Assembly: GCF_002443255.2 (NCBI RefSeq)
Contig: NW_019211456.1
Span: 51,706,486 to 51,770,485, forward strand
Reading direction: 5' to 3'
Origin: Varroa destructor
Taxonomy: Eukaryota; Arthropoda; Arachnida; Mesostigmata; Varroidae
DNA: 64,000 nt
Shown here: positions 26,136 to 39,167 of the stretch, piece after piece
How positions within the stretch are numbered: the stretch's first letter is position 1
Layout: each line of letters begins with the position of its first letter
Made by a program: the position numbers and the translations under genes
Notes under the pieces: generated by a model
What the model was told of the DNA's origin: nothing
Database searches by the model: none
What the model saw: only the letters and a program-made list of their open reading frames with translations

Positions 26136-29100
26136 AATCGGTACATCGATATGAACCACCCAACAATAGACAGCCGAGAAACATTCAATTCACAGATAGT
26201 ATCCTTAGTTTAGCGTAAAACATAATTGCCGACAGTAACATACACTCATACCCTCACTGAAGGGTTGACTTCAACCCAGGATCGAGTCCAACGACTGAGA
26301 CTCGCGACCAAAAACACTAACAGCAAAAGTGAGGCATCTGGACAGAGTGCAAACGATGTTGGACTCGGACACGATTGTCCAGCGAATAGCCTTTCAACCA
26401 CGGTGAAGCCGCTACGCCTTAATCGTGCAACATGGCAGGCCGAGATCTTACGCAGATCACGTTTCCATAGCCTACTCGTACCACAATAGAATGAAAGTAA
26501 CCTAAACGAGGTGACCCTACCAAACGTTACGTCGAGCCATTCTTTGATAGAGATAATCAACGCTTACTTTGCTTGAAGGTTAGCCAACATAATTGATCTA
26601 TTGCTTGTCTCAGCAAGATGGCGCGTTCATGTATTTTTCTGTTTCTGTGTAGCACGTTTAGGGTAGTAGTACCTAGGCTTATACTCAGTTTGCAACGGAA
26701 ATGAAAGTTCTTTACTTTTAGTAATTTGTTTCAAAAAGCTAGAAAGTTACTAAGCAAATGCTATGGACTGGAATAGCAGTCGCGTTATAGCTCAGCGTAG
26801 AGTCAGCACTTACAATAAGGCAAAGGACGTTGCTTTCGCTGTAGGCGTCATACCGATAGTTTACAGAGGAATAAATTAGATTTATTCGGTTGAGAAGAAC
26901 TATTATCAAAGTTGGAGCATTAAGAAAACGATACCCATCTAGGAATCTAACCGGCATAGTTTAATATTGCCCCATCGTATCAAATGCAGAATAGGCAAAC
27001 GGTTTCTTATCAGTGGGCAAACAAATGCGCCAGATCGTTGCTTTGTTAAGCGAGTAATCTTCATGCGTAAGTGATTTTTTCATAAACTTTATAGATTTAG
27101 ATAGTCATATCTGATCTTTGTTGCTCGTTTTCATTAAACTAAGCATAGAAATCGATAGTACGTAGGACGATAACGCGCGTGGCCAGAAGTTTCATTCGTT
27201 CCAAGTATGTGTTTGGACTTGGGCAAAAATTTCTAAGCCTGATTACAAACGCAAAGGTTGTAGTAAGCAGCGAAATAGGCTAACGCGATGTATACATTGA
27301 AATGTTCAATCATATTGTGACAAAATACTCCTGGGATACGTCTACGATTTGAACAGAGAGTAAATGACAGCGTTTATTGGCTGCGTTCAAAAACATCGTA
27401 TCTTGATAAACGATACATCGTTTCTTGTGATCGAGAAAAAAGAGAACATTGCATTGCAGATTGCAAGGACAGCTTTTAGCTAAAAATTCCATTGCAAAAT
27501 TGAGAGGGCTAAATTAGGTTTTTTTTTTAAGGATTATGAGCAATTTTAGTCTCTGTTGACGCGTCAGTAAAAATGTTCCTGTGAACAAGGTGGTGAACGA
27601 TGGGACCCAGCGATCCTTTGCGACGATGCCTAAAGAGTCTCTGACAAAGGGAAGGCGCAACGATAAGTCCAAGCCTTCTGGATATAAGCGGCACTCAAGC
27701 GACAAACAATAAAACTAATGAGCGTGATTGACGACACACAAGCAAGTAGAATCCACGTCTCCTTTTTCCATTCTTCTTCGCAAATGCGCGATAGACGCTT
27801 GACGTCGATAGGAAACTCAGAACGGGGCCGCCTGAGTTTGGCCAAGACGTCCCTTCGATCTGTGTGTTGTCGTAACGAAGCCTCGCTCCATTCAAAGGGT
27901 CGATATCCTTATTTTGCTAATAACAGGTAGGGGCATTTTGGAAGCTTCTGGTGAAATAGCCGCTGCTAGCTTTGATAACCTCAATATTTTTTTAATGGCG
28001 GACATACATCCATGTTCTCGATACGACCTACGTACACTATCTGCATTCGGCCGCGAAGAAATGCTTTCATTTCTGTTTCACAAGACAGAGCGAAAACCTG
28101 GTGTTATTTCTGCGGGTCAAACAATGTTTTTCGTGTGTTTTACACTCGATCCGTGAGGAGGATTCTATCTTTTGCAAGTTTCAAATATTTTACATTCCTA
28201 AAATAGGCAAGTTATATTTAGAATATTCCTAGTTCGGCCCGCGCATTTTTATACTACAAGGTCCTGCATTTCCAGAGACCATATTTTGTATGCCTATTGA
28301 TAGCGAAATCTATTTGTAAACGTAACAAGTAAACAAATTTAAATTATGTTATACAAGCCATACATCATACGGTAGCGCTTTAAAACGAAATTACGTACCA
28401 CCAATAAATAACAATCTTTGAACATCATCAAAGACTATGCCACTTAGTTTTAGTTAAAGCACCGAAACGATAGAAAATGTATGCGTAATTTTCATTTTAA
28501 AAAACCGACGAACAGGATACTGCTCCTGGGAGTGTGGCGCAGTGACACCTTGACATACATTATATGAAAATAGAAAATGAGAATATATAGTTATACACAG
28601 GGTGCTAACCTTAAATTCGAACCTGTACCTTTAGATTGTTGCTAATATAGATTATAAGGAAGGCAGACACTTTTCAATTGTTTTTTTTTACACATGCTTT
28701 GTTTGTCGTTGCATACGGCCATTTTCGCAATATTACCTTCGTCCACATTGATTATACCTTCAAATCGGGATCTAAACGACTGATTGACCGTTCGTTCTGT
28801 GATCCGCAAATAGCTTTCTAATGGTAAGCATACGTTGAGCGATACTGGTAAATTACTCTTCTCTCAAAAATTGCCAATAGTTTTCTCTGTATGAAAAGTT
28901 CAATATTGTAATTGTTGCACCTTGTTCGATACGTTTTCGGGTGCTTTATATATAAGCCGTATTGACGCTTTTCCAGTTCGCTTACGGGGGCGTTTCGCGG
29001 ATTTTTCTGAAGCCGATAACAAACAGCTAGTGACATAGACCATCCACCCCGGGCAACGAAGAAAGCCTCATGAAAACTCTCTACAAGTCAAAGGATTGGA

Positions 29101-29528
29101 TAATAGCCGATCTTTGTTCAAATCAAAATGTGTTTCCCGCCATGGCTTCGATAGACACAAACAAATACGTAATAAAGCATCAATTTTTATTAGAAAACGT
29201 TACTTCTGGCAAGAAGAACCTGCCATTTTAGTCATTTATCAATTATAGCATAGCTGACATCCTTTTACAATCGGACCTGTCACGAATGCCTACTTTACTT
29301 TTATTTATTTATAGTAGAGTAATTTTATTAAAATGTTTAGTACATTACACACATATATATAAGATCGTCATTTGAGATGGCTAGTCATAGCCAGGGCAAT
29401 TGACCAGCAATAAATACATGAGGGGCATACGTCCCATTGTAGGTAATTTAGTGTCATTTACAGGATATTCATTAGAAGTTCCTATTATACATATATATAT
29501 TTTAGCGTATATATACATAATATATATA
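26133..29528. other. intergenic or intronic, weak transposon hint
   Basis: No supported gene. A minus-strand frame at 27630-27845 contains a KLRRPRS...RICEEEWKK stretch, which is reminiscent of the RRP...C.EEW.KI region near the C-terminus of Tc1-like transposases. The preceding catalytic region is not recognisable, so I do not call it. Confidence 0.4.
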
Positions 29529-29628
29529 NNNNNNNNNNNNNNNNNNNNNNNNNNNNNNNNNNNNNNNNNNNNNNNNNNNNNNNNNNNNNNNNNNNNNNNN
29601 NNNNNNNNNNNNNNNNNNNNNNNNNNNN
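29529..29628. other. assembly gap (100 N)
   Basis: Exactly 100 unknown bases with TA-rich sequence on both sides (TATATATA before, TATATAT after). The true length is unknown; the assembly most likely broke in another (TA)n microsatellite. Confidence 0.99.
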
Positions 29629-32600
29629 TATATATCTGAGCGGCCACTGACGATTAACAGCACTTCTTTAGAAAAATACTATACGAATCAAAAAGAGATG
29701 TTCAGATTTACGTAGATACAAATGTTTAATTAAATTTAGATCCGAATCGCGCCTGCCATAATTGTTTCTTTAGAATCCAATTTGAGGTACCTTTATTTTT
29801 GAGCCAGCGATCGAGACATATGCAGGTCAATAGAATTTTATTCACAGCACCCATAATTTTATACAAGTTACAAAAATATAATTCTTCAAAGACAATTCAC
29901 AAAACTTAAAATTTAATTTATTGCAGCCTCACCACAAGAATGCTTAACAAATAAATGTCGCGTCTGGAATCTAAAAGTTAGCTTAAATTGAAGCTTTTCT
30001 TTGGTGCCGTGCGGGGTTTTCGTATGACTTGTACTATGGTAAGCTGTTTACAGAGTTCATTCGCATAGTGCTTCCGACCACCGCAACGTGCCCAGTTGGA
30101 TCCTTGCATAAGACAATTTAGACTCTTGCTCGAAGTCTGTGTTAGAAAGGTGACACGAAGAAATTGTCTGTTCCGTCCGTACTATTTCTGCAGAAATGAC
30201 GCCTACTGAAAACAAACGGACACTTCGACCCTTAATGCACAGATAGCTATATGTCCTATACGGTAGGAAATATAACTTTAGTGGATAATTCATCATGGAA
30301 TAAACTTTACAGATTATAAAAACCACATGTCCCTCGTTGCAAACATCTCTACTCGCTCTTCAATGTCATATACAATGTCGATGTCATTTGTGAGCAAAGA
30401 ATGTACACAGAAAACTACTGCTAAATAGAATAACTTAAAATCTAAGGTACGACCATTGCAAGGCAAAAGTTTCGATAAGATACTAATCTTTAACAGAAAA
30501 GTTACAATGTTGATGATGGATACGGCATAATAACACGTAAAAGCACACAACTTCGTGATATATCGATTCTGATAGTTGACCTCGTTTTGAATGATTATTC
30601 GTCCTGTATCTTATGAAGTTATGAAGTATCGTACGAGCATATTATTCAGCTAACTTCTGAAGACACCCATTGGACACTGGATTAGTTAGAGTAAAATATA
30701 TTTAATGTAATTGACCCCTTACAAGACTTGGCCTTAACAAAGAACAGTTACGTCTTAAACGCGAACGTGATGCTAATCTTGTGTATGCAATTGGGAACTA
30801 TATTAGCCATAAAAAAAGGTTCGCCTTAGCGAATTACTTCTCGCCTCGATGGATGTTTATATCGATGAGGTCTCCACAATATCTACAGGATAGAATCCAC
30901 AGTGACATTCGCTTGACGTTACCACAGCAGGAAAATGAATATGCCGGAAAGGGATTTTGAAAACCGTAATTAAGCGGCACTTCCTTTTCACTTGAAAGGC
31001 TCAGATGCGATCTTGAGGTAGTGGATAAATTGCAATTACACTAATCGTCGGAAGGTCATGTGTTATCACCTACAGGGGTGGGCGCTTCCACCATCACTGC
31101 CATTTGTGTTAAGCCTGTTGTTTCGATTAAAGCGTTTCTCAGTTCTAATGAAGTGAGAGCCGCTCAGTAACCCCTGCCTTACGGAGAGAGGATACGCAAG
31201 GCCTGATATATCATTGCATTTTGGCACAATAGACTTGGTTTTATTTTCCTCGCCCTATTGCTTACCATACAGTTCTAGGAAGGCAGCACAATTTGTATTC
31301 ATTTCTGGTTTTTCAGATATACTGTCTCTACTTTTCTTCCTTTTGGGATTTTTACGAGATTATTTTCAGAGCCCTTTATAAAAAAGGTCAAATCGAAATA
31401 CTGTCCCCCTAGATGCATTAATTTAAATCTAACTTAACTCGAAGACGACGATAAGTTACAGATTTATTAACATATGATTACATAAGATATGCCTCTATGT
31501 CTATCATTATCGAACTTGCTTATAAGTTAGTAGAGTCGTGTGAGCAATGCAAAGATCGCAATAGCTTCTCAATCCTTGTCTTGGCTACCATATGCATGAT
31601 TAGGGTTTTCGTAACTTTGCAGTAGCTACTTCGGGGAAAACTTGTAACGAGCAACAATGATGTACGACCCATAGATGAGGGCAATGTTTTTTATGTGACC
31701 CCTGATGACGAAAAGTAGTACTTCGATTTTAGGGTGAGCAAACAGGTGAAACACCAACACATTGGCATATGTTGGAAACCGTTTCAGGAGTCGAGGCTCT
31801 TCCTGAAACAGAGTTCTAGTTAAGATTTAAGTGAACAAAACATGTTTGAGCTGTATCTCTATACCATGTCTATGCTAGGCTCTTGTCGGTTTAAAGTGAG
31901 GCTTACTTCGTACCAAACATTTAACCTATTTACACGACTCGGCCTATTCTACGTTACTACACAATACTAGCAAACACAGAACCCTGAAGGTAACTTGCAT
32001 AATAGGTCCTGCTTCGTCATGTTCATAGAACTCTGGAGAAGCTAATTGGTAAGATAATATGGTAAATCTAAATTTCGATAACTCGCGTTATAACCGCCAG
32101 CAATAGCTACGCCATAAAACAATGTTCAGCTATCCAAAGCAGTACCAAATAACCCACTTCCTACAGCCTATAATACTCTTCGTCCGAATCTATCGGAAAA
32201 TCTCACCATTCCGAATATTCAACAACGATCTCTTCCATAAGTCTATTAGATAATCTCTCTTTACCTACGCTTCCATTACAACTGGGAAAGCGTCTAAGTT
32301 ACGTTAAGTTAAATCGTCCTTATTCTATCTTTAATTCATTTATCTTAACTGATTATTAAGAGCCACTAGATATTAGGCGTTTTACGTGTGCTCGAACGAA
32401 GAACGCTTCACATTAACAATTGAATTGATTAAATAGGAATAAAGCTCTATCGCTATGCGCCTGACGTTTGCCGGTCTGCGCGTGTACTTCGTGAAGTTGT
32501 TTAAAAACGAAGTCCTCCATAAGCAGATCTCGTGCCACCTTTTACTATTATAGACGTACGATATCACATCATTAGACCCTATTAGAAAACGCATGCTAAT

Positions 32601-33105
32601 CCGTATCTAGAGCTATTAAATGTATTATATTCGACAAATGCTATTAAAACTGCACATTTCCATGACTGAAAATTTAAACACAAACCTGTTAAATACCGCA
32701 AGCTCGGTCATGATAACGTTCCATCTAATGTTTAAATTATGTATTGTTGTAAGTCTATATTTTTTATTGTTATTCCATGACAGTTTTTCTCTCTGAGTGA
32801 ACAAAGTCTTATATGGCTTTTGATAGAGAATCAAATAGCTTTATTCCATTGACCCAGTTAAGGTATTAGTCTTCTCTAGGGAAGTTTTAACTCCTTTCTG
32901 AGTATTAAGGCTTATCTCTACTTAATAACTCTCTCTCAAAAAAAATCTCAAACGCTATGGCTGCTACAAATAAGTGGACAGAATACTCTTAAAATGACAA
33001 TATATACAACAAATAGAATCTGTCAGTGCAAAATGTACGAGACCATGAATTATGCAAAATGGGTTTTCTCCATATTCTCTCAATCGAAACATAATAAGAT
33101 CCAAC

Positions 33106-33127
33106 ATATATATATATATATATATAT
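33106..33127. repeat. short (AT)n run
   Basis: AT dinucleotide run of 22 bp. Confidence 0.95.
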
Positions 33128-33212
33128 GATGGATCATAAAATTTTATCATACTGCGCTCCAGTATCTAATACGTAAGTTCAATTTGTTAACCTTCCTTAA
33201 CTTCAATAATAT

Positions 33213-33232
33213 AACATTAAGGAACATTAAGG
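33213..33232. repeat. 10-bp tandem duplication inside an inverted repeat
   Basis: AACATTAAGG occurs twice in tandem. It is flanked by TTCAATAAT (33202-33210) and its reverse complement ATTATTGAA (33239-33247), so the stretch could fold back on itself. Confidence 0.85.
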
Positions 33233-36200
33233 AAAAAATTATTGAAACATGTCATACGACAACGCTTTGTGCTATCAAATGCTTAATTTAAAGATTAGAG
33301 AAATACTCGCGATGAAATAAATAACCAATATCAGGAGCAACTATACAAATGTTGGCCCTATTAGGAGCGATATAAAAAATTGCTTGTATGGGCATTAAAA
33401 GCGAAACGCTATATTATAGAATTAATTTATGGGTGCTTAATATGGAATAGGGAAAACATCGTATCATTGATTTCCACTAGCGCATCCGCATGTGCAATCA
33501 ATCTTGATCACAATGTCCCTAACTAATAGATCTGTTCTGAGAACGCTGATTACAAACTTGAAAAAAAATCTTCAATGGTCTAGTACAATTCGGAAGCTAA
33601 CAGACGACATTAGTAATTTACACGATAAAAAAGTCTCTGTTTGACGATTTGCATTGCGTTTTCTCGGTGGCCAACATGTTCTATTTAAAAGGTCGGGTGA
33701 TATAAATGGTCTGTTTTGTTATGAAAGTGGGTTGGCTGACAAAACCCATGTAAATGTCAGGTCGGCCCGGCAATTTCGATTGTTAGAGGTTACATATAAA
33801 ATTAAAAAACACACAAAAAACTATATCGTTTCTAGTGGAACCAACAAACGAAGTGTGGCCTTGAGTTGAGAATGATTAATCATTTCGCACTACCGCTTGA
33901 GACAAATGATCTCCTAAAACGAGTACTAAGGTCAAGGTCTTCTGTCTACGGTTCAGCGGGCGCTAATTTTGAACCCATGGAATCCGGTAGATTAGAGTTA
34001 CGGTACAGACATATCTAGCACTCTATTCAAATTCGTTCAATGGGTAATATTACTAAATGGGAAAATTTTAAACACAGCCAGACGAAAACGCGCTTTCCTA
34101 TCACTCTATTGATTTTAATTAGATGTAGACTGGCGTAGAGTACCAATACCTAATTCTTCTTATGTTTGCTACTTACAGAACAATGGCTTTACGGCACCAT
34201 CTTTTTGATGAGATCTACAAAGCTCGGTCCGACGATCTTCTGTGCAACCTTAGAAAGACGAGTACCGATCACCCTAGATACCCCGACAAAAAACCAACCA
34301 CAGATATCAATATGAACGACCGTTCACTCTCGGACTTCTAATCTCCTATTTTGCCGACTAAGCCCAACAAAGCCCAGAACGGATGTCGTGTCTCATACGC
34401 CCAGTATAGAGAAAGGCTCTGTTTGCCCTAGTCAACGATCCGGTCCATTTATTTAAATGTCTGAATCTGCCGAAAGCTGGTCGTATATCAACATTAAATT
34501 TACACAAACTTCTATCACTTGTCCTCCTGCTGACAACTACTCCCTATAGACCACACCTATCCACTTACCAGAGTTACACTATTGCCAGTCTTGTTCGGGT
34601 CAAAACTTGTGCAAATGTACTATTGAAATAAACAAAACATTAATAATAAACGACATGATTCGTGAGTCTATGAACGTGACAATAACATACACGGATTACG
34701 TAACCGGTAAAATGATAGGCAGCAAGTATACACGCACACGTGTGTGGGTAAGAAGAGTAGTGCTTATGGACAAGCGGAAGCCTCATTCGCGCTTTGTTGA
34801 CTGTCGTCGTATCGCGGCAGAACCGTTTGTTCCGGTGTGATTATTGCGAAACGTTGGGTGACGATCCCCTAGCAAACGGCAAGGACAAACGCTTTTGTCA
34901 GAAAAAATGGATTTTGAGCTGTCAGCTTGTTGTTGTTGTTTTTTCTATTATGATTGTATTGAACTTACGTGGGAATCGATTTGACTCGAAGCCCAGGTCT
35001 ATGATGAATGCCCATCTTTAAGAACTGTATACAGATAGTCGTGCAGCAAATTCACTTCTGTCAGGCTATATTCTTCTCAATAACCGTCTTGTAGGAAACC
35101 ACTTAGTGGTTTACGATGAAATAGAAAACGTCTACATAAATACGAAAGTAAATAAAATATGTTGCGGCATCTAAGTTGAGTGCGCCCGAATCGTGCTTAG
35201 TCTTTTACTGCTTGCGTCAATTTGTCGAGCGTGGTTATACTTTTTATTTTTCAGTGGACTTTGTTGATTGCATATTTGAATATGTAATAATTATACTTGT
35301 GGCCTCTATGTGTCAAAAAGCCTTCAAGACTATTTCGTCAAATATTTATTAAATATATGGGTTCCAGCGCTAGAAAATCTTTTATCGTTTAGAAAATGTA
35401 ATGTTTACATTGAAAAACTGAAGTTACTTAATGAATTCTAAGTACCAACGTAGCTTAGTTTGTTTTGCATATGGGCTTTGTTGTCGATTGAACTGATTAT
35501 AGCGCCATCCTATAGCGGCGAATTTAACCGATTAATCTAGAACCTACATTGAACGCGGGCATTTTGATTATTCAGTTACGGATCGTCTAGCACGATCATC
35601 CTAGGCAGATTCGTGACCTAGCCTTTGAAGATGTAATTATTACTCACGTGTACGAGTACCATCGTTTATCAAATTTGTCGATTTTATCTATTCGATACCT
35701 CTCCCAAGCCTCCCGTCTTCGAAGTTCGTTTTCTAAAAGTTTCTTAAAACATCGATATTGTTCTTATCTGAAATATCATCTGAATAGTTCATTTTCAATG
35801 TGAGATTAGACCTTTCCAAAGGGCACTGCGTTTATGAGGCTTTCAGACAAGGACAAGTGGGAAAGACGCTGCGCAATGACTTACGGAGAAACGAAAATGT
35901 CTAAAGCTCGATTTGGTTAATTCTGCTTGTAAGGTTTCGCTTGTTTTTTTTTTCTTTTAACTAAATATCTATCGAATTTGTTGCAGTTCTTCGAAGAAGG
36001 AAATTGTAACAAAAACTTTTCGGTTTGTGGTTAAGTCCGGTCCGGTAACCCTCAATAATCATCTTCATGATGGCTATTCTTATATCTATAGTTTTTAAGA
36101 TGAATATATATTACCGATGCATACAAATGTTAATTGGATACGAATTAATTTAGATAAATAAATTGCACTTAATACATTACAACGCAATACGAGAGTTCTT

Positions 36201-36421
36201 TGGTTAGGAAAAATAGCTATACGATATAATATGAGTCGCTTGACTGTTCTATGCAATAGTTTACTATATCAGTAGTCATCACTTCGAGCGCTTGAACTGA
36301 AAAGCAACTCCGAGCTTGTCTTATCGAACTATGTGAAAGTATCGAGGTTTGTCATTTTAGGAAAGGTTATTAAATATTCAAATATCAACACGATATAGAA
36401 TATCAGGAACGGTAGGGAGGG

Positions 36422-36449
36422 CGACACTGTCGTGGAAAATACAGTGTCG
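36422..36449. repeat. perfect 9-bp hairpin
   Basis: CGACACTGT (36422-36430) and ACAGTGTCG (36441-36449) are exact reverse complements around a 10-base loop. No T-tract or gene end lies beside it, so no function is assigned. Confidence 0.8.
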
Positions 36450-36876
36450 TCGAAAAACATGCTTCACAAATCTTCCCAGGTTGAAGCAGATCGTTGTCTC
36501 ATTAATAAGGGAGCCTCCGCCCAATGACGCAATTTCGTGCCCGTTTGGGTTTATAGATATATATTGGATTTATCGAATTTTTGAGCGTTTACGTCTGTTT
36601 CGCAGATCTAGGTTACTGATGCGCCCTATGTAATTTGGAAAATTAATCTACCTGCCCCACATAACTCTCAAATGTTTATAAGCAGCAAGCCTTCTGTAAT
36701 TTGCTGATTGTAAAACAAATCGTACAGCGTGTTGCCGAGAACTTCTGTTTTTAAAGCAATACATTTTGGGACTGATATCTTTATTTTGTTTCCCTTATAT
36801 TGAGAAAGTATACAGTTAATAGAAGCTCCATGTACATTTTTAGGTGTTGGCGTATATTTTCTATGTAGGCTAGTTG

Positions 36877-37140
36877 TTAGGGCCGCACGTCCAGGTCCTC
36901 TGCGAAGATGCAGGACAGGTGTTTAAACGTCAACTCTGAGGCACTCCGGATGTCCTGCTGGCTCAGGCAGACATCAATTTTGATGTCGAAGGTTGGGTCC
37001 GCAAGCTTCGATCCGCACGAACCGATCAGATAGTGATGACAGACAGTAGTAAATGGTATCAATAATTTTTGGCTAGCGGCAGCTCCAAACAACAGACATG
37101 TCTTGCGAGTTTTTGCGTTTTGGATTCGTAAAAAGGTTGT
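36877..37140 (-). CDS. unassigned open frame, possibly a terminal exon
   Basis: Minus-strand frame of 87 codons that ends in a stop at 36877 and is open back to a stop just above 37140. Base composition is more balanced than the AT-rich flanks. The peptide mixes a Cys/His-containing stretch (TTVCHHYLIGSCGSKL) with a regular charged and hydrophobic tail (DVCLSQQDIRSASEL, AEDLDVRP), as real coding sequence often does. There is no ATG at a sensible place, so it would need an upstream exon. A second minus-strand frame at 37644-37859 could be a neighbour, but the splice sites do not settle it. I do not recognise the family. Confidence 0.3.
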   Translation of the reverse strand, partial: TTFLRIQNAKTRKTCLLFGAAASQKLLIPFTTVCHHYLIGSCGSKLADPTFDIKIDVCLSQQDIRSASELTFKHLSCIFAEDLDVRP

Positions 37141-38739
37141 TCAGTCATATCAATGACGATCAAGCTAAATTTGCTCGTATTTATAAGATTCATAATTTCT
37201 TAAACGAATGTTGATACACTAATACTAGCTATCTGCACAGTTTGTCTGAAAAATGAGCTAATTATTATTAGCGCTAGCTTCAGCCATTTTTTGTCAATAC
37301 CCTTCGATTATTACAAGGCACCTTCTAAAGGCACGCAGCCCTATTTAAGCATGATTCAGTTGAAAATCTGTCTTGTTTGGGATATGGATATGGATCAAGA
37401 GAGGGTGCTGGACATTCCTATGGACATCTAACCTATTCAAGGCGTTACCAAAAGCTACTGAGTGTCACAAATTCGGCAGAACCGCTTCGTCATTGTTCTA
37501 AGAGGTTTTAGGTATTTAGTCTGTTATTAGTTTATAGCTGGCATTGAGGTGCCACCAAAATAGGGAATCGTGTTGCAGATGCATCGTTCCAGATAGACTA
37601 ATTTTCAAAGTGCTGATAACCTTCGAAATAGCGTTTTTCTAAATTATTTTTGAAACAGCGCGTCATACGTGACAATGCGCTCGGTTAGATAACTGGGTAT
37701 CTGTACGAGAGTTGGTACCGAGCTTATACAGGCAAGTATTCGAGCTCTTGATTCACATCCTATTCCGGGATGCGCTGATGGGGCAATACGAACACATGCA
37801 TCAAGAGCTAAATTCATTATTACTGCATGTGTTAATTGCTGCTTTTCGTCTACACTCAAGTTACCAATTTAGGGCCTTAGAAATGCTAAAAAAAAACTTT
37901 TTAACTGACAGATAGCCTGTATTGAATTGACAATAACAATTCGATACGGCAAACTCGCAAATCAGGTTCTAGCAGAAAACACCTATTTTTAATGGTGACT
38001 TCCGGAAACGATACACAACCTTCAAATATCGAGCTGCGCTTATTATTTTCGAAGTAATCCAGTAAAGACGTGAGACGGCCAATTGTTAAATATTGGTACT
38101 TTTGCAATGAGGCATTTGCGACGCTAATTCTGTTCCAAAGGTAGTCGTGGGTATTTCAGCTATCTATGACAAAAATTATAGTATAGAAATAGTTAAGTTG
38201 GCAAGTGATTTTTTGCAATCAACAGAAGACGCTTGCTCCGAAATGATGCCGGGGAACATGTGTTCGACGCTTAAAATATCGTCGCTCGATGCTATATATT
38301 ATAATTTCCTTCTTGATTTTTCCATTCATGACATATATAAGTAAATAAATAGCCCTTACTCTTACCACATTTACTTCTCCTATTAGATTTCTCGTTGGTT
38401 TTACATCGAACGCCCGGCTAAGTACAATGCATACACCCTGTGACGGTTGCATCGTGAAATTTATCGTTTGGTTCCAGTTAACGCGCCCTGTGGACAGTAG
38501 TTGCAGAATGCCGATGTTGAACTACGCGTCTCTGCTATCTACCAGACTCGGCCTGTCCTTCTTGACTGCCGTCGTCGCTTACCGTTTATTTTGCGTTCAA
38601 CTTGTTTGTCTTGATTTTCCATTCCATTTCAAATCACTTGGTATGTTCTTATCATATCACTATGAATATTGCAATGTATCTCGTTGGTGAAGGAACATTG
38701 ACGCTTCAAAAGCGTAGGTTAATTTATATATAAATTCAC
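37141..38739. other. intergenic or intronic
   Basis: Short open frames on both strands, including 37644-37859 (-) and 38427-38690 (+). None shows a recognisable motif. Confidence 0.4.
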
Positions 38740-39167
38740 TTGGGTCAACAGATATCTAGCTGCGTAGAGCCAAAGACATTTGGTTTGACTTTTACAGATT
38801 TATTTAGAAATTGTAGAGGCGCGTCGAAAGGATACCAATTTCGACATGGTCTGAGAGCTAATGAATTACGATATAAAGCACTGTTGCCTCATACTTCAAC
38901 GTTAAACGCTTTCTACCTAAGCCCATTGGAGCCCGCATGTAGTCATTATGAAGTACATTTACCTGTTCAAATTCATGAACATTTAGATAAACAAACCAGG
39001 TTCGACTTACTGAACTGTTAGCCATTGAAGAGACAGCAAATCGGTCGCATGAACAAGAGTATCTCCAAAGCATCATCGACGAATTGGCTCCTTCAACATC
39101 GGATTTTATCATATATATTAGCATGGTCAAATGTTCGCAAATGCACGTACGATCTATAATCAATTAG
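38740..39167 (+). pseudogene. unassigned open stretch with a frame change
   Basis: A plus-strand frame (38740-39021) runs to ...DKQTRF and stops soon after. A second frame, open from about 39003 to a stop at 39165-39167, carries on with similar polar, helix-like composition (LTELLAIEETANRSHEQEY). The handover at about 39000 looks like an indel in one former coding region, though a short intron cannot be excluded. The family is unknown and no ATG is convincing. Confidence 0.25.

Larger units (their letters stand above)
29629..36876. other. intergenic or intronic, no supported gene
   Basis: AT-rich, with only short open frames. It contains small repeats (33106-33127 AT run, 33213-33232 tandem decamer). 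I see no gene, RNA gene or recognisable transposon. Confidence 0.5.
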
